64,000 nt of DNA from Prorocentrum cordatum (GCA_963575745.1 CAUYUJ010001293.1:1-64000); one strand, 5' to 3'. Shown: positions 1-9,894, counted from the first letter of the stretch. A program made the numbers and translations. The notes: generated from the letters alone by a model not told the origin.

Positions 1-2
1 CT

Positions 3-1715
3 GCCGAGAGCTGGGGAATTCAGCAAGACCTCCTGGGGCATGATCATGCCGGCATGCTGCTTACTGATTTCGCTGCTGCATTCCCATCCATCCTGGTCGG
101 TTTCATGCTTGCTGTGTTGCAATCGATGGGCGTCCCTAGCTTTGTACTCGCGTTCTACACCTTGCTCTATCGTGATCACTACGGTATCATAACACTCGGG
201 GGCAAGAGATTCGATGGTTTCCAGATTCTCCGTGGTGTTCGGCAGGGTGACCCCAGTAGCATGTGTCTCTTTTGTCTCTGCCTAGACCCCATCTTGCGAT
301 GGTTGCGATCACGTTCGGGCACTCATATTCGACGGTCACTTGCATATGCTGACGACTGCCTACTTGCGATGCACAACATCCTGACATCCTTGCCGCGTGT
401 CTGGTCCTTGCTTGTTCTCATTGGTCCTGCTTGTGGTCTCTTTCTCAACTCGAAGAAATGTCAAGTACTGGTCTGTGGCACTCTGAATCTAACTCTTCTT
501 CGCAATAGTGTAAATGAATATTCCAATGGCCTGGCTGAGATAGAATTCGTTAGATACGCTAAATACCTTGGCATATATATTGGCCCTGAGGCGGGGGATC
601 TCGGATGGCAGGAACCTCTAAGAAAATTCTGTTCTCGGACCCGATCTCTCAGACAGATGGGTCTTGGCTTAGCTGTTACATTATCTACATTCCAGGTTAT
701 GTGTCTATCGGTCCTGCAGTTCGTGCTTCAACTATATCCTGTCCCTCAGCATGTTCTTAAGATATATCAAGAAACTCTTCAACTTCTTATGGCTGCCCCC
801 AGACACTCATTCTCGTATAATATGATCACTCGCCTTAAGTCTCTGGGTCTTGACTGTGAAGCAAAGGAGATTGTCAACCTCTCGGCTGCCTCAAGGGTTC
901 GTTTCGCTGCGTCGTGCTCGGCTGTGGAACAGGCTCGCAAAGATATCCAAGAAGTTCTTCACTCAGATGATCGTATTGTATCTAGATGCTGTATTTGGTT
1001 CCGTCCCAGTTGGTACAGGTCCTCGTTTCTTTGCTCTATGTTCGACGTTATCACGATAACTATGGCTGTGATCCCGAAGCTCCCTGACACTAATAAGAAT
1101 CTTCAACCAACGATATACTCGGCTCTTCCTAAACGTGCTCCCGCTGGTGTTCTTCCGATGGATGGAGTATATACCAGACTTACGAAATGGGTTCCTGATA
1201 TGCGTCGCTGTATGCTCGACTCGTGTATTAAGCAAATCCGCTCTGTCTGCCGTATGACTAGCACACATATTGGATTCAGTGTCTTACGGTCTGGCTGTCG
1301 AGGGGTCTGCACTTCGGCCAGATTTCGTGATATGACTCGTCCTTCGTGCTGCTTTGGATGTCCTATTGAGTTCTCTGCTTCAGTTACCCCTGTGAATCTC
1401 GACAACATGAAGCACTATCGTACGTGTCCCAGATTAAAAAGCTTGTGCCTCCGCTGGATGGGCACAGGATTTCCTGAGGAGTCTGCTGAGAGGCCGTGGT
1501 TTTCCTATCTCCTTCTCCTCTTCCCTCTGTGCGCCAATCGACGTCTGCTCTGTGCCTGCATGTGTGACGCGTTTCTCAGTGTTCATGGTCACGTTCGTAA
1601 CCACCTCCCTGGTACCCCAGAGCAGGCATTCGAAGCTAGGCTCCGATCACAGGCTCGGCGGCATAGGGCTGTTGCGAAGGCATGGAACGAAATGGGGATC
1701 GAACTCTTTGGGTGA
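3..1715 (+). CDS. Non-LTR retrotransposon reverse transcriptase, 3' part (5' end outside window)
   Basis: The frame is open from the window edge to a TGA at 1713-1715, so the true start lies upstream; the first Met (base 54) is internal. RT motifs appear in order: LLTDFAAAFPSI (motif A, catalytic Asp), GVRQGDPSS (motif B, about base 235-260), LAYADDCLLA (motif C, YADD from base 345), LNSKKCQVL (motif D) and YLGIYIG (motif E). Near the C-terminus CCFGC followed by KHYRTC forms a CCHC-like cluster, as in R2/CRE-like and other non-LTR RTs. The role would be target-primed reverse transcription of the element RNA. No endonuclease or RNase H is visible in the part present. The visible 571 codons contain no stop, so this copy may be young. 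Codon use is less GC-rich than in the 50-57 kb element, which points to a different clade. Host RT-like gene is a less likely alternative. Confidence 0.88.
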   Translation, partial: AESWGIQQDLLGHDHAGMLLTDFAAAFPSILVGFMLAVLQSMGVPSFVLAFYTLLYRDHYGIITLGGKRFDGFQILRGVRQGDPSSMCLFCLCLDPILRWLRSRSGTHIRRSLAYADDCLLAMHNILTSLPRVWSLLVLIGPACGLFLNSKKCQVLVCGTLNLTLLRNSVNEYSNGLAEIEFVRYAKYLGIYIGPEAGDLGWQEPLRKFCSRTRSLRQMGLGLAVTLSTFQVMCLSVLQFVLQLYPVPQHVLKIYQETLQLLMAAPRHSFSYNMITRLKSLGLDCEAKEIVNLSAASRVRFAASCSAVEQARKDIQEVLHSDDRIVSRCCIWFRPSWYRSSFLCSMFDVITITMAVIPKLPDTNKNLQPTIYSALPKRAPAGVLPMDGVYTRLTKWVPDMRRCMLDSCIKQIRSVCRMTSTHIGFSVLRSGCRGVCTSARFRDMTRPSCCFGCPIEFSASVTPVNLDNMKHYRTCPRLKSLCLRWMGTGFPEESAERPWFSYLLLLFPLCANRRLLCACMCDAFLSVHGHVRNHLPGTPEQAFEARLRSQARRHRAVAKAWNEMGIELFG

Positions 1716-1725
1716 ACCCGTGGGC

Positions 1726-1727
<2 letters not shown>

Positions 1728-1777
<50 letters not shown>
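1728..1777. repeat. 50-base poly-G run
   Basis: Uninterrupted G run beginning 13 bases after the RT stop codon and followed by five A. It marks the junction between the retroelement 3' end and an ATC array. It may be a genuine tail or homopolymer, or partly an assembly or sequencing artefact. Confidence 0.9.
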
Positions 1778-1778
<1 letters not shown>

Positions 1779-1784
1779 AAAACA

Positions 1785-1960
1785 TCAATATCATCATCAT
1801 CATCATCATCATCACCATCACCATCACCATCACCATCAGCATTACCATCATTATCATGATCAGGATTCTCAGCATCATCCTAATCATCAGCATTTGCATC
1901 AGCAGCGTCATCATCATCATCAGTATCGTCGTCATCAGCATCAGCATGAACATCATTATC

Positions 1961-1992
<32 letters not shown>

Positions 1993-2005
1993 CATCGTCC
2001 CTTTT
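1785..2005. repeat. (ATC)n microsatellite
   Basis: Imperfect ATC/ACC trinucleotide array (CATCATCACC variants). It produces long His-, Ile- or Met-rich open frames on both strands that are not genes. It may be the pre-insertion target or the 3' flank of the RT element. Confidence 0.95.
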
Positions 2006-3235
2006 CCTGTTCTTCATATGTACTTGTCCCAGGCGCACCCCGAGGCGTTTTCGGTAGGGCGGGTTGGGCGGGTCGCCGGATGTTTTTTTTTTTTCGCCAC
2101 CGATGACTTATCAACATTACCACGGATGGGGGACGCGTCGTATTCAAAAAACAACATCATTATGAACGCGTGGTTGCCACAAGCCAGTTGTCCCTACGGT
2201 GACACTTTCTGGCACCTCTAGCTGAACATGTCTCAGACCTAGAGGATCGATAGGCCATGCCTTCACAGTTTGGACTGTAACTGAACATCAGGATAAACCA
2301 AGCGATTTCCCTGTTAGTCCACAGGAGAATTCTGCTTTCACTGAGCTCAACATGCATTTGGTTCTCGCTTTCATGGCGCGTGCATTCGTTTGTACAAGTG
2401 CAAGAGCTTCCCAGATGGAGGACGGGCAGTCTCCAAAATGTAGTTATCGCTTTTGCGCGGCTTGTATTCGGCCGACAAGTTTGCAAGAGTTTCTCGGATG
2501 GGGGGCTGTGTTTGTTCAAAATGGTGTTCTAGATTTGACGCCGCGCACATACGTTTCAAACATTGCACGAGCTCCATGGATGGAGCCTCGGAGAAGGAGG
2601 AGGGAGGTTGGAGCGTCGGAGATAGAGGGGAGATGGGGCAACAGCTACAGAGTGGGGAGTAAGAGAATGCGCTTGATGGAAGCACAGGAGGAGCAGAGGC
2701 AGGATGGTGAGCCGCAGCATGAGCATCTGGGGGAGGAAGGGGCCGCAAAGCGTCCTCACCCCACGAGGACGGCGGATGCCAGCGACGCCTCAGCTCGCGA
2801 CCGTGGACATTGGACCGTCGAAAGTTGCCCTTGCGCCTGGCGGTGCCATCGTCCCCCTCCAATTGCCGATCCTGCCATCTTCGTTTTCCTCTCGATCATC
2901 CTCCCCCTCCTCTGTATCACCTCCCCCTTTTCCATGTGTCCAACCTTCTTCCCTCGTGCTCCTCCGATCTCGTCCCCCACCCTCCCTCCCTCATCCGCTC
3001 CCTCGCCCCCCCTCATCCACCAGCCTCATTCCTGCATCCGCGTCTCTCCTGTGCTTCCTGTTCGAGTCGAGCTCGCTGGCAACGGCGAAAGCGGTAGGTC
3101 CAAAGGGAAGCTCCGCCCGCCTTCCATATTATCTGGCTTGCCGCCCGCCGTGCCGGCGGACGACGTTTGAGTCGGTGACCGGTTTTTCATCCGAGTCGTT
3201 TTTGGAAGGCCCCAGGGCTTAGCGAGGGCTCCCAG
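2006..3235. other. Unassigned stretch, no gene recognised
   Basis: Moderately complex sequence up to about 2580, then purine-rich (GGAGG) and pyrimidine-rich (CCTCC) tracts. A 272-codon frame (2352-3170, +) is open but has no recognisable domain, and its second half is low complexity. I see nothing supportable. Confidence 0.5.
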
Positions 3236-3239
3236 AGGC

Positions 3240-3440
3240 CGAGCACACAGACCTAAACACACACAAACACACAAACAGACATTTATATACAATAGTGATG
3301 TTAATACGAACAATACTAGTAATACTCGTATTATGAGTAACAATAGTAGTGATATTAATATTACTAATGATAATAATACTACTATCGTGTTAGTATTATT
3401 ATTAACACTCGTATACATATAGGTGTCCATACTTATGTAC
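3240..3440. repeat. AT-rich island with CA tract and near-palindromic core
   Basis: An ACACACAAAC-type tract is followed by about 150 bases made of ATAATACTA, GTGATATTAATATTAC and TAATACTCGTATTA modules. The composition is sharply different from the GC-rich surroundings. The modules pair with each other in inverted orientation. Confidence 0.7.
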
Positions 3441-3654
3441 TTGTATGTATAACCTGTGCTTGCTTTTCGACTGGCTCATCCATGTGCACTAACTCCAGCT
3501 CCGTGGTGACTTTTGACGTCTCCCGAGGAGAGCCGGCCGGGCCGCGCCGTGGCCGGCGCGGCCCACGAGCGCCGCTGAGCCGCGGCGCGTCCTCGCCCCC
3601 CCATGCGTCGGACACTTGGCGTTTCCTAGCGGCCCGGGGCGTTTGCTGAACTCA

Positions 3655-3851
3655 GGGGCAACGATAGGGCGGGATAGGCATAGGGGGGGATGCGTCGACC
3701 CCCCATCGCCCACTGATCGCCGATAGGGGGCCCGATAGCCCCCACCTGCCCAGGAAGGTGCGGACTCACTGTCAGAGGCCTATCGGCGACGTATCGCCGA
3801 TTCCAGGTCGATGCATCCCCCCCTATGCCAGTCCCCCTCTATCGTTGCCCC
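3655..3851. mobile_element. Family J TIR element, copy J1
   Basis: Imperfect TIRs of about 45 bp: left GGGGCAACGATAGGG with GGCATAGGGGGGATG, right CATCCCCCCCTATGCC with CTATCGTTGCCCC. The interior contains TATCGGCGACGTATCGCCGA, a palindromic core. It is 197 bp with no coding capacity. A truncated relative lies at 43239-43337 and a weaker one near 48866-48990. Confidence 0.8.
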
Positions 3852-4382
3852 TCATGAACAAGCCCTGCCCTGCTTGACTCCGGCTCTGGGTGCGCTTGCT
3901 GAACGGCTTCGCGCGAAAGGGTGATTATCAGGTGTGGGGCGTTAGTGAAGGAATGTGCCCATGAGCCTCCAGACCGTGGGCCATTCCTTCTCGGATATGG
4001 GCGCCAGCTTCCAGACCCTGGATTCCTTATCCAGGGGTTTGCTGGGGGCCGCGGCGCTGTGTAAGACCTGCTTGGGCTCCGGCGCCTGCATGACCCCGAG
4101 TGGAACAAGGGTGCTCGAGCCCGCGAAGTGGTACAACAACAACAAAAAAAAAAAAAATGCCCCCGCCGTCTGGGGGTGGCTGCCCTGCCCTCTGCTGGCC
4201 GCTGGCTGGGCCGCGCCGTGGCCGCGGCGCGGCCCAGAAAGCGCCGCTGAGCCGCGGCGGCGCGGTTCTCCCACGCACGCCGGGCCCCCCTGGGCCCAGC
4301 GCGCCCAGCGAAGGGCGGTGCGTCGACTGGCAGTGCGCGACGCGTCTCCAGAGCCGTGGGCTCCGCCCCAAGGCGGGCCCCG

Positions 4383-4565
<183 letters not shown>

Positions 4566-4748
4566 CCGTCCTCGCCCCCGCGGCGGCGCCCAGCGCGGGC
4601 CTGCGTGGGCCTGCGCCGCGCGTTCTCCCCTGGCCACCGGCCCTTGTGGGGCCTGCGCGGGCCGGCGGCCGCCCGGGCGGGGGGCATTGGGCAGGGCCTG
4701 GGCGGAGGCATTTTTTTCCCCGGCGAGAGCCATCGACGACCAGCTTCC

Positions 4749-4960
4749 TAGGCCTCCTAGATGGGGTCCGAGTAGATGGGCTCCGAGGATCGCGCCGCAT
4801 CGCCGATGCATCGACGATGCGGCTCGATGCGGAGCCCCATTTTCTCCACGCCAGTGTCGCCGATGCATCGCCGATGCATCGCCGATGCATCGGCGATGCA
4901 TTGGCGATGCGGCGCGATTCTTCGACCCCATCTACTCAGACCCCATCTAGGAGGCCTCTA
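4749..4960. mobile_element. Family I TIR element, copy I1
   Basis: Long TIRs: the left begins TAGGCCTCCTAGATGGGG and continues through a GGATCGCGCCGCATCGCC block. The right ends CCCCATCTAGGAGGCCTCTA, preceded by GGCGATGCGGCGCGATTC. The interior is a run of GCCGATGCATCG units that are themselves palindromic. A second copy is at 38137-38446. Confidence 0.82.
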
Positions 4961-4997
4961 ATCTTGGACCATCGAGAAAAAACAACACGCACGAAAC

Positions 4998-5105
4998 CGA
5001 AAAATGCACGGGTCCGGTTTTTTCAGGCGCCTTTTTTGCAGCTGGGGGGTCCGGTTCATCAGGGCGCTCTTTTGGGGGTCCGGTTTTTCAGGGGGGGCGA
5101 TTTGT
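4998..5105. repeat. GGGTCCGGTTTTTCAGGG direct repeats
   Basis: Three to four copies of a roughly 34-bp unit with core GGGTCCGGTT and TCAGGG between elements I1 and A1. Weak similarity to the interior of family B (CACGAAACCGAAAAA) precedes it at 4985. Confidence 0.6.
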
Positions 5106-5119
5106 TAGGGGAGTCGATT

Positions 5120-5284
5120 AGGCCGGGCGTGTCCCTCGAATGACAGGAGGAGTATATTCAAGGATCGTGAAAAAATATGCTCCAGGGGCGATGTTTCTAT
5201 GATGTTGATCCCATTCGGGTACGTGTTGGCGATGGTTCATTCTTTGCCCAAAAAAATCCGCCTGGGGGAGGACACGCCCGACCT
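5120..5284. mobile_element. Family A TIR element, copy A1
   Basis: The right end matches the family TIR closely (GGACACGCCCGACCT). The left end has the same motif with an insertion (GGCCGGGCGTGTCCCTC then ACAGGAGGA). The interior keeps the GGGGCGATG core. It lies immediately 5' of element L1, the same order as A6 and L2. Confidence 0.75.
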
Positions 5285-5289
5285 GACGC

Positions 5290-5460
5290 TAGGCCCACCA
5301 AAGAGGAGGTTCTGAGAACCTATGGTGGTCTGCGAGAGTGGTTCTCAGGACATCTCTGGCTGAGGCTTTCTATGTTTAACGCACGGGGTGTGTACTCTGA
5401 GAACCTGATTTGTTGTTTCTGGAACATGTGCGGGTTCTGGAACAAATTCGTTGTAGGCCT
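5290..5460. mobile_element. Family L element (TTCTRAGAAC), copy L1
   Basis: Diverged copy of the 22585-22761 element: shared GGTTCTGAGAACC, TTTAACGCA.GG, GTTCTGGAACA blocks in the same order. The ends carry TAGGCC and TAGGCCT in inverted orientation. No coding capacity. Confidence 0.65.
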
Positions 5461-5619
5461 ACAAGAATATCGGGACGGCCAGCCCCTGCTCAACAAGCGG
5501 CTCCCAGCCTCGTTGGGATCCCCCTGCCTTGGTCTTCTGGCCAGGCGCGCACTCGCCAGACGTGCTCACGTGTTGAACGTCGGGGCTGCGAGCACGGGGG
5601 GGGGGGGGCGTGAGAGGAA

Positions 5620-6170
5620 CGGGCCCTCCTCCCCCTCCTCCTCCCCCTCCCCCTCCCCCTCCCCCTCTCGCCCCTCCCCTCCTCCCCCTCCCCCTCCTAC
5701 CTCCTCCCTCCTCCACACCTCCTCCTCCTTCCTCCTCCTCTCCTCCATCCTCCTTCCTCCTCCTCCTCCTCCTCCTCCTCCTCCTCCTCCTCCTCTTCCT
5801 CCTCCTCCTCCTCCTCCTCCTCCTCCTCCTCCTCCTCCTCCCCGGAGCTGCAGGACACGTCTCCGCGCTTCGACCGCCAGGCCGTTCCCGAGGGCCCGAG
5901 CCGGGGCCGCATGGCGGCGCCGCCCGGGGGAGCGCCCGCGCTCGGGTCGCCGACGCGGCCACGCGGCGGGGGGGCGCGTGCGCATGGAGAACATCTTGAC
6001 CCCTAAGCCTAACACGAGGATCCTCCGCCTTTTCCTCCTCCTCTTTCTCCTCCGCCTTCTCCTCCTCCTCCTCCTCTCCCTCCTTCTCCTCCTCCGTCTC
6101 CTCCTCCTCCTCCACCTCCTCCTCCTCCTGTGCCTCCGCCTTCTCCTCCTCCTCCCTCACACGATGAAGA
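5620..6170. repeat. (TCC)n arrays flanking a GC-rich island
   Basis: TCC/CTC arrays at about 5620-5855 and 6018-6165 flank 5856-6010, which is complex and GC-rich and reads ELQDTSPRFDRQAVPEGPSR in one frame. That island could be an exon with an AG acceptor at GAGCTGCAG, but all frames are open at this GC content, so it is not called as a gene. Confidence 0.85.
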
Positions 6171-6453
6171 CGTGGCCTCACTGAAATCCCCGTCTTCACA
6201 TGAGGGAGAATCGATGTGGGCGGTTTTGGGCCTGGTGCATCTGCAGCAGAAGACTTCCTGTCCCTAATGTGTCTGGCCCTCCTAACTTGGGTCCCCTCCC
6301 AAAGGGTTAATTAGGGGTCCTTTCTTGGTTGATCCCGTTCGCCACGCTGTCTCTGGCACCGATGGGGATGCGCTGGGCGGATGTGCTGCCCGGTGCCCGG
6401 GTCGGCGCCCCCCACCTCAGGGGCGCCGCCAACCCTGGCGAGTTCAGCCAGAA

Positions 6454-6624
6454 TCGGAGGTGGACAGACCTCCTACCCTGACACGTCGATTAGTGAATTG
6501 TCCGTTTTCTGTTCTCGAGAGGGCGCCTCGGCCGTCATTTTCCAGGCTTGCGCCTGCCAGGTTTGGGCCCGAGGTCGTTTTCACTAAACCACGTTTTGCT
6601 AAAGGGGGTTCTGTCCATCCCCGA
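6454..6624. mobile_element. Family E TIR element, copy E1, with 5-bp TSD
   Basis: TIRs of about 20 bp: left TCGGAGGTGGACAGACCTCC, right GGGGTTCTGTCCATCCCCGA. Direct CAGAA flanks both ends (6449-6453 and 6625-6629), read as a target-site duplication. The interior includes GAGAGGGCGCCTCGGCCGTC, shared with E2 and E3. Non-autonomous, 171 bp. Confidence 0.85.
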
Positions 6625-6721
6625 CAGAACGGATGGAGCAGATTTGTTGCGAGTTCGCTCCCAACGCTCGTGGGCTCGGCTCTGGTCGAGTCCCACCAGG
6701 GAGAATGTCTTGCTTTACAAC

Positions 6722-6855
6722 GGGGGCCCATGCCAAGAAACACCCTGCCTGCCTCCCGTGTGCCCTGGGTTTCTTGGGTTTCGATGGCTTTGCGATGGAA
6801 GGCGTGACGTTCCCACACCAAAAATCAGTGGAAGTCCTGGGGTCGCAGGCCTGGG
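6722..6855. repeat. Family G hairpin repeat, copy G1
   Basis: Shares CATGCCAAGAAACACCCTGC, the GGGTTTCTTGGGTTTCG arm and GACGTTCCCACACCAAAA with copies at 11294-11430 and 16121-16240. CCAAGAAACACCC pairs with GGGTTTCTTGG to form a hairpin. No coding capacity seen. Confidence 0.75.
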
Positions 6856-6964
6856 TTTCTTGTGGGAGGTTTTTGTGGACTGGCCTCCACTGTATCGTGC
6901 TAGTTTTACTCCAGGGGAGGCGCGAAAGCGGCCAGGCAACTCGAAGCGCCGCCTTATGCGGGGG

Positions 6965-7480
6965 GGCAGTGCCAGCCCAAGCGCAGCAAGTTCAGGCAGC
7001 GAGAGTAGATGCACATTGATCTCTAGAAAGAGATCGACAAGGCGCTTGACGACTGAGATCACCCGTCATGCGTTAGAGCGGGCAAGTGCAGTTGCCAGCT
7101 GCAATTTCCAGCGTAATCGGCGGGGGCACTTCTCCTTAATGCCGCCGTCACTCACATCGACCGTGAGTACCAGCCGCACCAGTTCCAGCAAGTAGATGGA
7201 GTTCCGCCAGAGTCAAGACGGATTGCCTCAATGGAAGCTTGCTTGGCAGCAGTGAAGGGCGCAGAAGGTTGTTGCCCTCAAGGTGGGCTTCGAGAAGGCC
7301 GGTTACGAGCTCGACTATTTCAACGATTATTGTTGTATGCGCTAAGCAGTTCGATGTCGAGTCGGTTTGCAAGCAGTGAGGGTTCGAAGGCAAGTCGATC
7401 GTATCTTCAGCCCTTGGGACCTCGCCCTGCTGATCGCCATCTGCTGCCTCTGCTCGTTGAGTGATGCCCGAGGTGAGCAC
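6965..7480 (+). pseudogene. Decayed coding sequence, unknown protein (possible coiled-coil ORF1-like)
   Basis: Codon-like pieces follow one another in order but in different frames. They are PAQAQQVQAARVDAH (about 6970), KEIDKALDD (about 7028), AAVTHIDREYQPHQFQQVDG (about 7140-7200), ESRRIASMEACLAAVKGAE (to about 7262), KVVALKVGFEKAGYELDYFN (about 7262-7325) and VCAKQFDVESVCKQ (about 7333-7375). At least three frameshifts or stops separate them. The Gln/Lys/Glu-rich start suggests a coiled coil, as in first ORFs of retroelements, but no family is recognised. A spliced host-gene remnant is the alternative. The piecewise translation is direct observation; the single-ancestor reading is inference. 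Confidence 0.4.
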
Positions 7481-7564
7481 TTCTCACTGCTCCTCATCCT
7501 CCTGCTGGTCTTCCTCCACCCCCATCCGCGTCGCCCCCCCCTGCTTCCCTCCTCGGGAGGATGT

Positions 7565-7685
7565 GAGGGAGCAGAAGAGGAGGAGGCGGAGGAGGAGGCG
7601 GAGGAGGAGGAGGAGGAGGGGAGGAGGAGGAGGAGGAGAAGGAGGAAGAGGAGGAGGAGGAGGAGGAGGAGGAGGAGGAGGTGGG
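7565..7685. repeat. (GGA)n microsatellite
   Basis: GGA/GGAGGC purine array. It encodes spurious poly-Glu, poly-Arg or poly-Gly frames on the plus strand and poly-Pro, poly-Leu or poly-Ser on the minus strand. Confidence 0.95.
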
Positions 7686-7844
7686 CGACGGAATAGTGGC
7701 AGAGCGCGAGGAACTCGGACAGGGATGGGAAGGATGAGCGTTGCGTGGGAGCGGCCAGCACCGGCAGCAGCGATGCTGCCCACTGCACCGGTGAATTTGC
7801 GCGCGCGCGGGGCGCACGGGAGCGCTGTGCCGCTGCTACTCTTC

Positions 7845-8034
7845 GGTCGGTCGTGTCCCCCTACAGGGGGATTTTCGACGACAAAATACAAGATACTCAA
7901 AAAATACTCCAACGTTGTCAAAAAATACTCCAAACATAGTCCCCAGACTATTTTTGGACTATGTTTGGACAATTTTTGGGGTAGTTTTTTTTATTTTTCG
8001 TCGAACATCCCTCTGTAGGGGGACAGGCCCGACT
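7845..8034. mobile_element. Family A TIR element, copy A2
   Basis: Left GGTCGGTCGTGTCCCCCTAC, right GTAGGGGGACAGGCCCGAC. The interior has a perfect 13-bp inverted repeat, CCAAACATAGTCC (7930-7942) with GGACTATGTTTGG (7956-7968), and the TTTTTCGTCGAA block seen near the right TIR of A3 and A8. About 190 bp. Confidence 0.85.
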
Positions 8035-8204
8035 GAATGCTAATCTCTCGGGGTCTTCTCCGAATTCGCTCCGGGCGCCAGAATTCAGCCGAAGGTTCAG
8101 GCGGAGTTTGCCCACAGCTCGGGGGCGCCGAAGGGGTGGCAGCTGCTCGTGCGAGGGCAGCGGCCCGGGGTCGACGATGCCGCGCCGACGGAGAGCGGCG
8201 GCAG

Positions 8205-8446
8205 GAGGAGGAGGAGGGAGGAGGAGGGAGGAGGAGGACGAGGAGGACGAGGAGGACGAGGAGGACGAGGAGGAGGAGGAGGAGGAGGAGGGGGAGGAGG
8301 AGAGGGGTCCCCCCGGTGACTTGTTTGGCGAGTCCGAGCGCTGCTCTGGCCAGGGTGGGGCACAGGAGGAGGGGGAGGAGGAGAGGGGTCCCCCCCCGGT
8401 GACTTGTTTGGCGAGTCCGAGCGCTGCTCTGGCCAGGGTGGGGCAC
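8205..8446. repeat. (GGA)n array with ~65-bp direct duplication
   Basis: After a GGA/ACGAGG array, GAGAGGGGTCCCCCC through CCAGGGTGGGGCAC occurs twice (about 8298-8365 and 8381-8446), separated by a short GGAGG spacer. This is a recent-looking tandem duplication bounded by purine repeats. Confidence 0.85.
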
Positions 8447-8480
8447 GCCTGCCCCGAGGGGGCGGTCGTGTCTGGGATTC

Positions 8481-8879
8481 GGTCGGGCACGTCCCTCTAC
8501 AGGGGGAAAAACTCGACAACAGTCGAAAAATCGTATGGGAACTGTTGTTTCTGTTCCCCAATCAGAGCTTGCCTCTGTAGGGGCCCTAGCGGATTCATAT
8601 GGTTAGGTTAGGTTTGCCGCCGATTTTCGGTGCACGCCCAGGTGCCCGGGGGTACCCGGGTGCCCGTGTGCCCGGGCGTGCCCGGGTGTGCCTGGGCGTG
8701 CCTGGGGGTGCCCCGGTGCCCGGGTGTGCCCTTTTGCCCAATAGCCCTATAGCCCCCTAGCCCTATAGCCCTGATTGGGGTTTTTCTCCTGTATCATTTT
8801 TGTTTTACCATTTGGGAGTATTTGTTGGGTATTTTTTGTTTTTCGTCGCAAATCCCCCTGTTGGGGGACACGCCCGACT
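8481..8879. mobile_element. Family A TIR element, copy A3, interrupted
   Basis: A left TIR (GGTCGGGCACGTCCCTCTAC) at 8481 and a right TIR (CTGTTGGGGGACACGCCCGA) ending at 8879 bracket about 400 bp. The right half (TTGGGAGTATTTG, TTTTTCGTCG) matches A2 and A6. The middle is replaced by a TGCCCGGG minisatellite. A second short TIR-like motif at 8570-8590 complicates the left boundary. Confidence 0.65.
8636..8772. repeat. TGCCCGGG minisatellite and TAGCCCTA repeats
   Basis: About ten GTGCCCGGGCG/GTGCCTGGGCG units followed by three or four TAGCCCTATAGCCC units, inside interrupted element A3. Confidence 0.85.
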
Positions 8880-8893
8880 TCAGTCTGGGATTC

Positions 8894-9050
8894 AGTCGGG
8901 CATGTCCCTCTACAGGGGGAGCATTCACACAGTGTTCAACCATTTATTGTCTGGGGACGATTTCTTTGTTTTGGGGATTATATCTGGGGATTATTTTCAC
9001 GATGGTTCACTTATCATCCAAACCCGCCTGTAGGAGGACACGCCCGACCT
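8894..9050. mobile_element. Family A TIR element, copy A4
   Basis: Left AGTCGGGCATGTCCCTCTAC, right GTAGGAGGACACGCCCGACC, with the core TCTGGGGACGATTTC between. 157 bp. It begins 14 bases after the right end of A3, and the spacer CTGGGATTC also precedes A3, which suggests a tandem or templated arrangement. Confidence 0.88.
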
Positions 9051-9302
9051 GCGTCTGGGAACGGCGGTGGGCAGGTTTCGGGCGATCGCAAACATGGATC
9101 GAGGGCGCGTGGATTAGCGACGGGTCCAATTTCCATGAGAAATCGCGGACTTCCGCCGCCGATCGAGGCGGCACTGGCTGCATTTTAGGGAGGGCACCTC
9201 CCCCGATCCATGGATTTGGCGACCGCGCGTCAAATCCATGGATCGCTAATCCATGTTTGCACGCCCCCGAATGTCCCCCCCCACTGGAACATCAGGGCTC
9301 AA

Positions 9303-9304
9303 GA

Positions 9305-9357
<53 letters not shown>

Positions 9358-9360
9358 GGT
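9303..9360. repeat. (GTC)n microsatellite, about 18 units
   Basis: Perfect GTC/CGT array. Codes only for homopolymeric frames. Confidence 0.95.
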
Positions 9361-9509
9361 CACGTTCGCCTTCGTCGCCATTCGGGCTCAAGGATCTGGT
9401 TGTTCTGGACGCTTTGAAGGCCTCCCGTGGCGCTCTCGTCGCAACGGCAAGTTCTGGCCAGAACGCAGCCCAGGTCGGGGCCAGCGCAGCCGGGGGCCAG
9501 TCAGAGCGC

Positions 9510-9740
9510 CGCATCGTGCAGGATCCTGCAGAAACAGGGGCGCGCTGACCCGAATGAGGGTGCAGGATCCTACAGGACGTTGCAGGATCCTGCAAGGCCT
9601 GATGGAGCCCGGTTTGCATTGACCCCTCCTCCTCCTCTTCCTCCTCCTCCTCCTCCTCCTCTGAGCCCAGTTTGCATTGACCTCCTCCTCCTCTTCCTCC
9701 TCTTCCTCCTCCTCTTCCTCTTCCTCCTCCTCTGAGCCAA
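9510..9740. repeat. CAGGATCCTG repeats and (TCC)n
   Basis: Three to four copies of the palindromic GCAGGATCCTGCA within 9515-9600, then two TCC arrays separated by a duplicated TGAGCC.AGTTTGCA.TGACC module. The same CAGGATCC unit recurs at 57445-57590. Confidence 0.85.
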
Positions 9741-9894
9741 GTTTGCACTTACCCTGGTCAAAGAGATCCCCGAGGCCCCCCCCTCGGCGCCCCTTTTCAC
9801 ACGTGGAGGGCCACGGGGCACCGCTCGAGTGCGCGCGCTAGCGTCCGGGCCGTCGTCGCTGGCGAGGCGGCCTGGGGCGTGGCGTTTCGAAAAC

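Noticed and set aside
1552-2221. Long open frames across the poly-G and ATC array (poly-Gly, poly-His, poly-Met)
   Set aside because: Direct translations of homopolymer and trinucleotide repeats.
7930-7990. Hairpin followed by a T run, terminator-like
   Set aside because: Lies inside a family A element in a eukaryotic context; bacterial termination does not apply.
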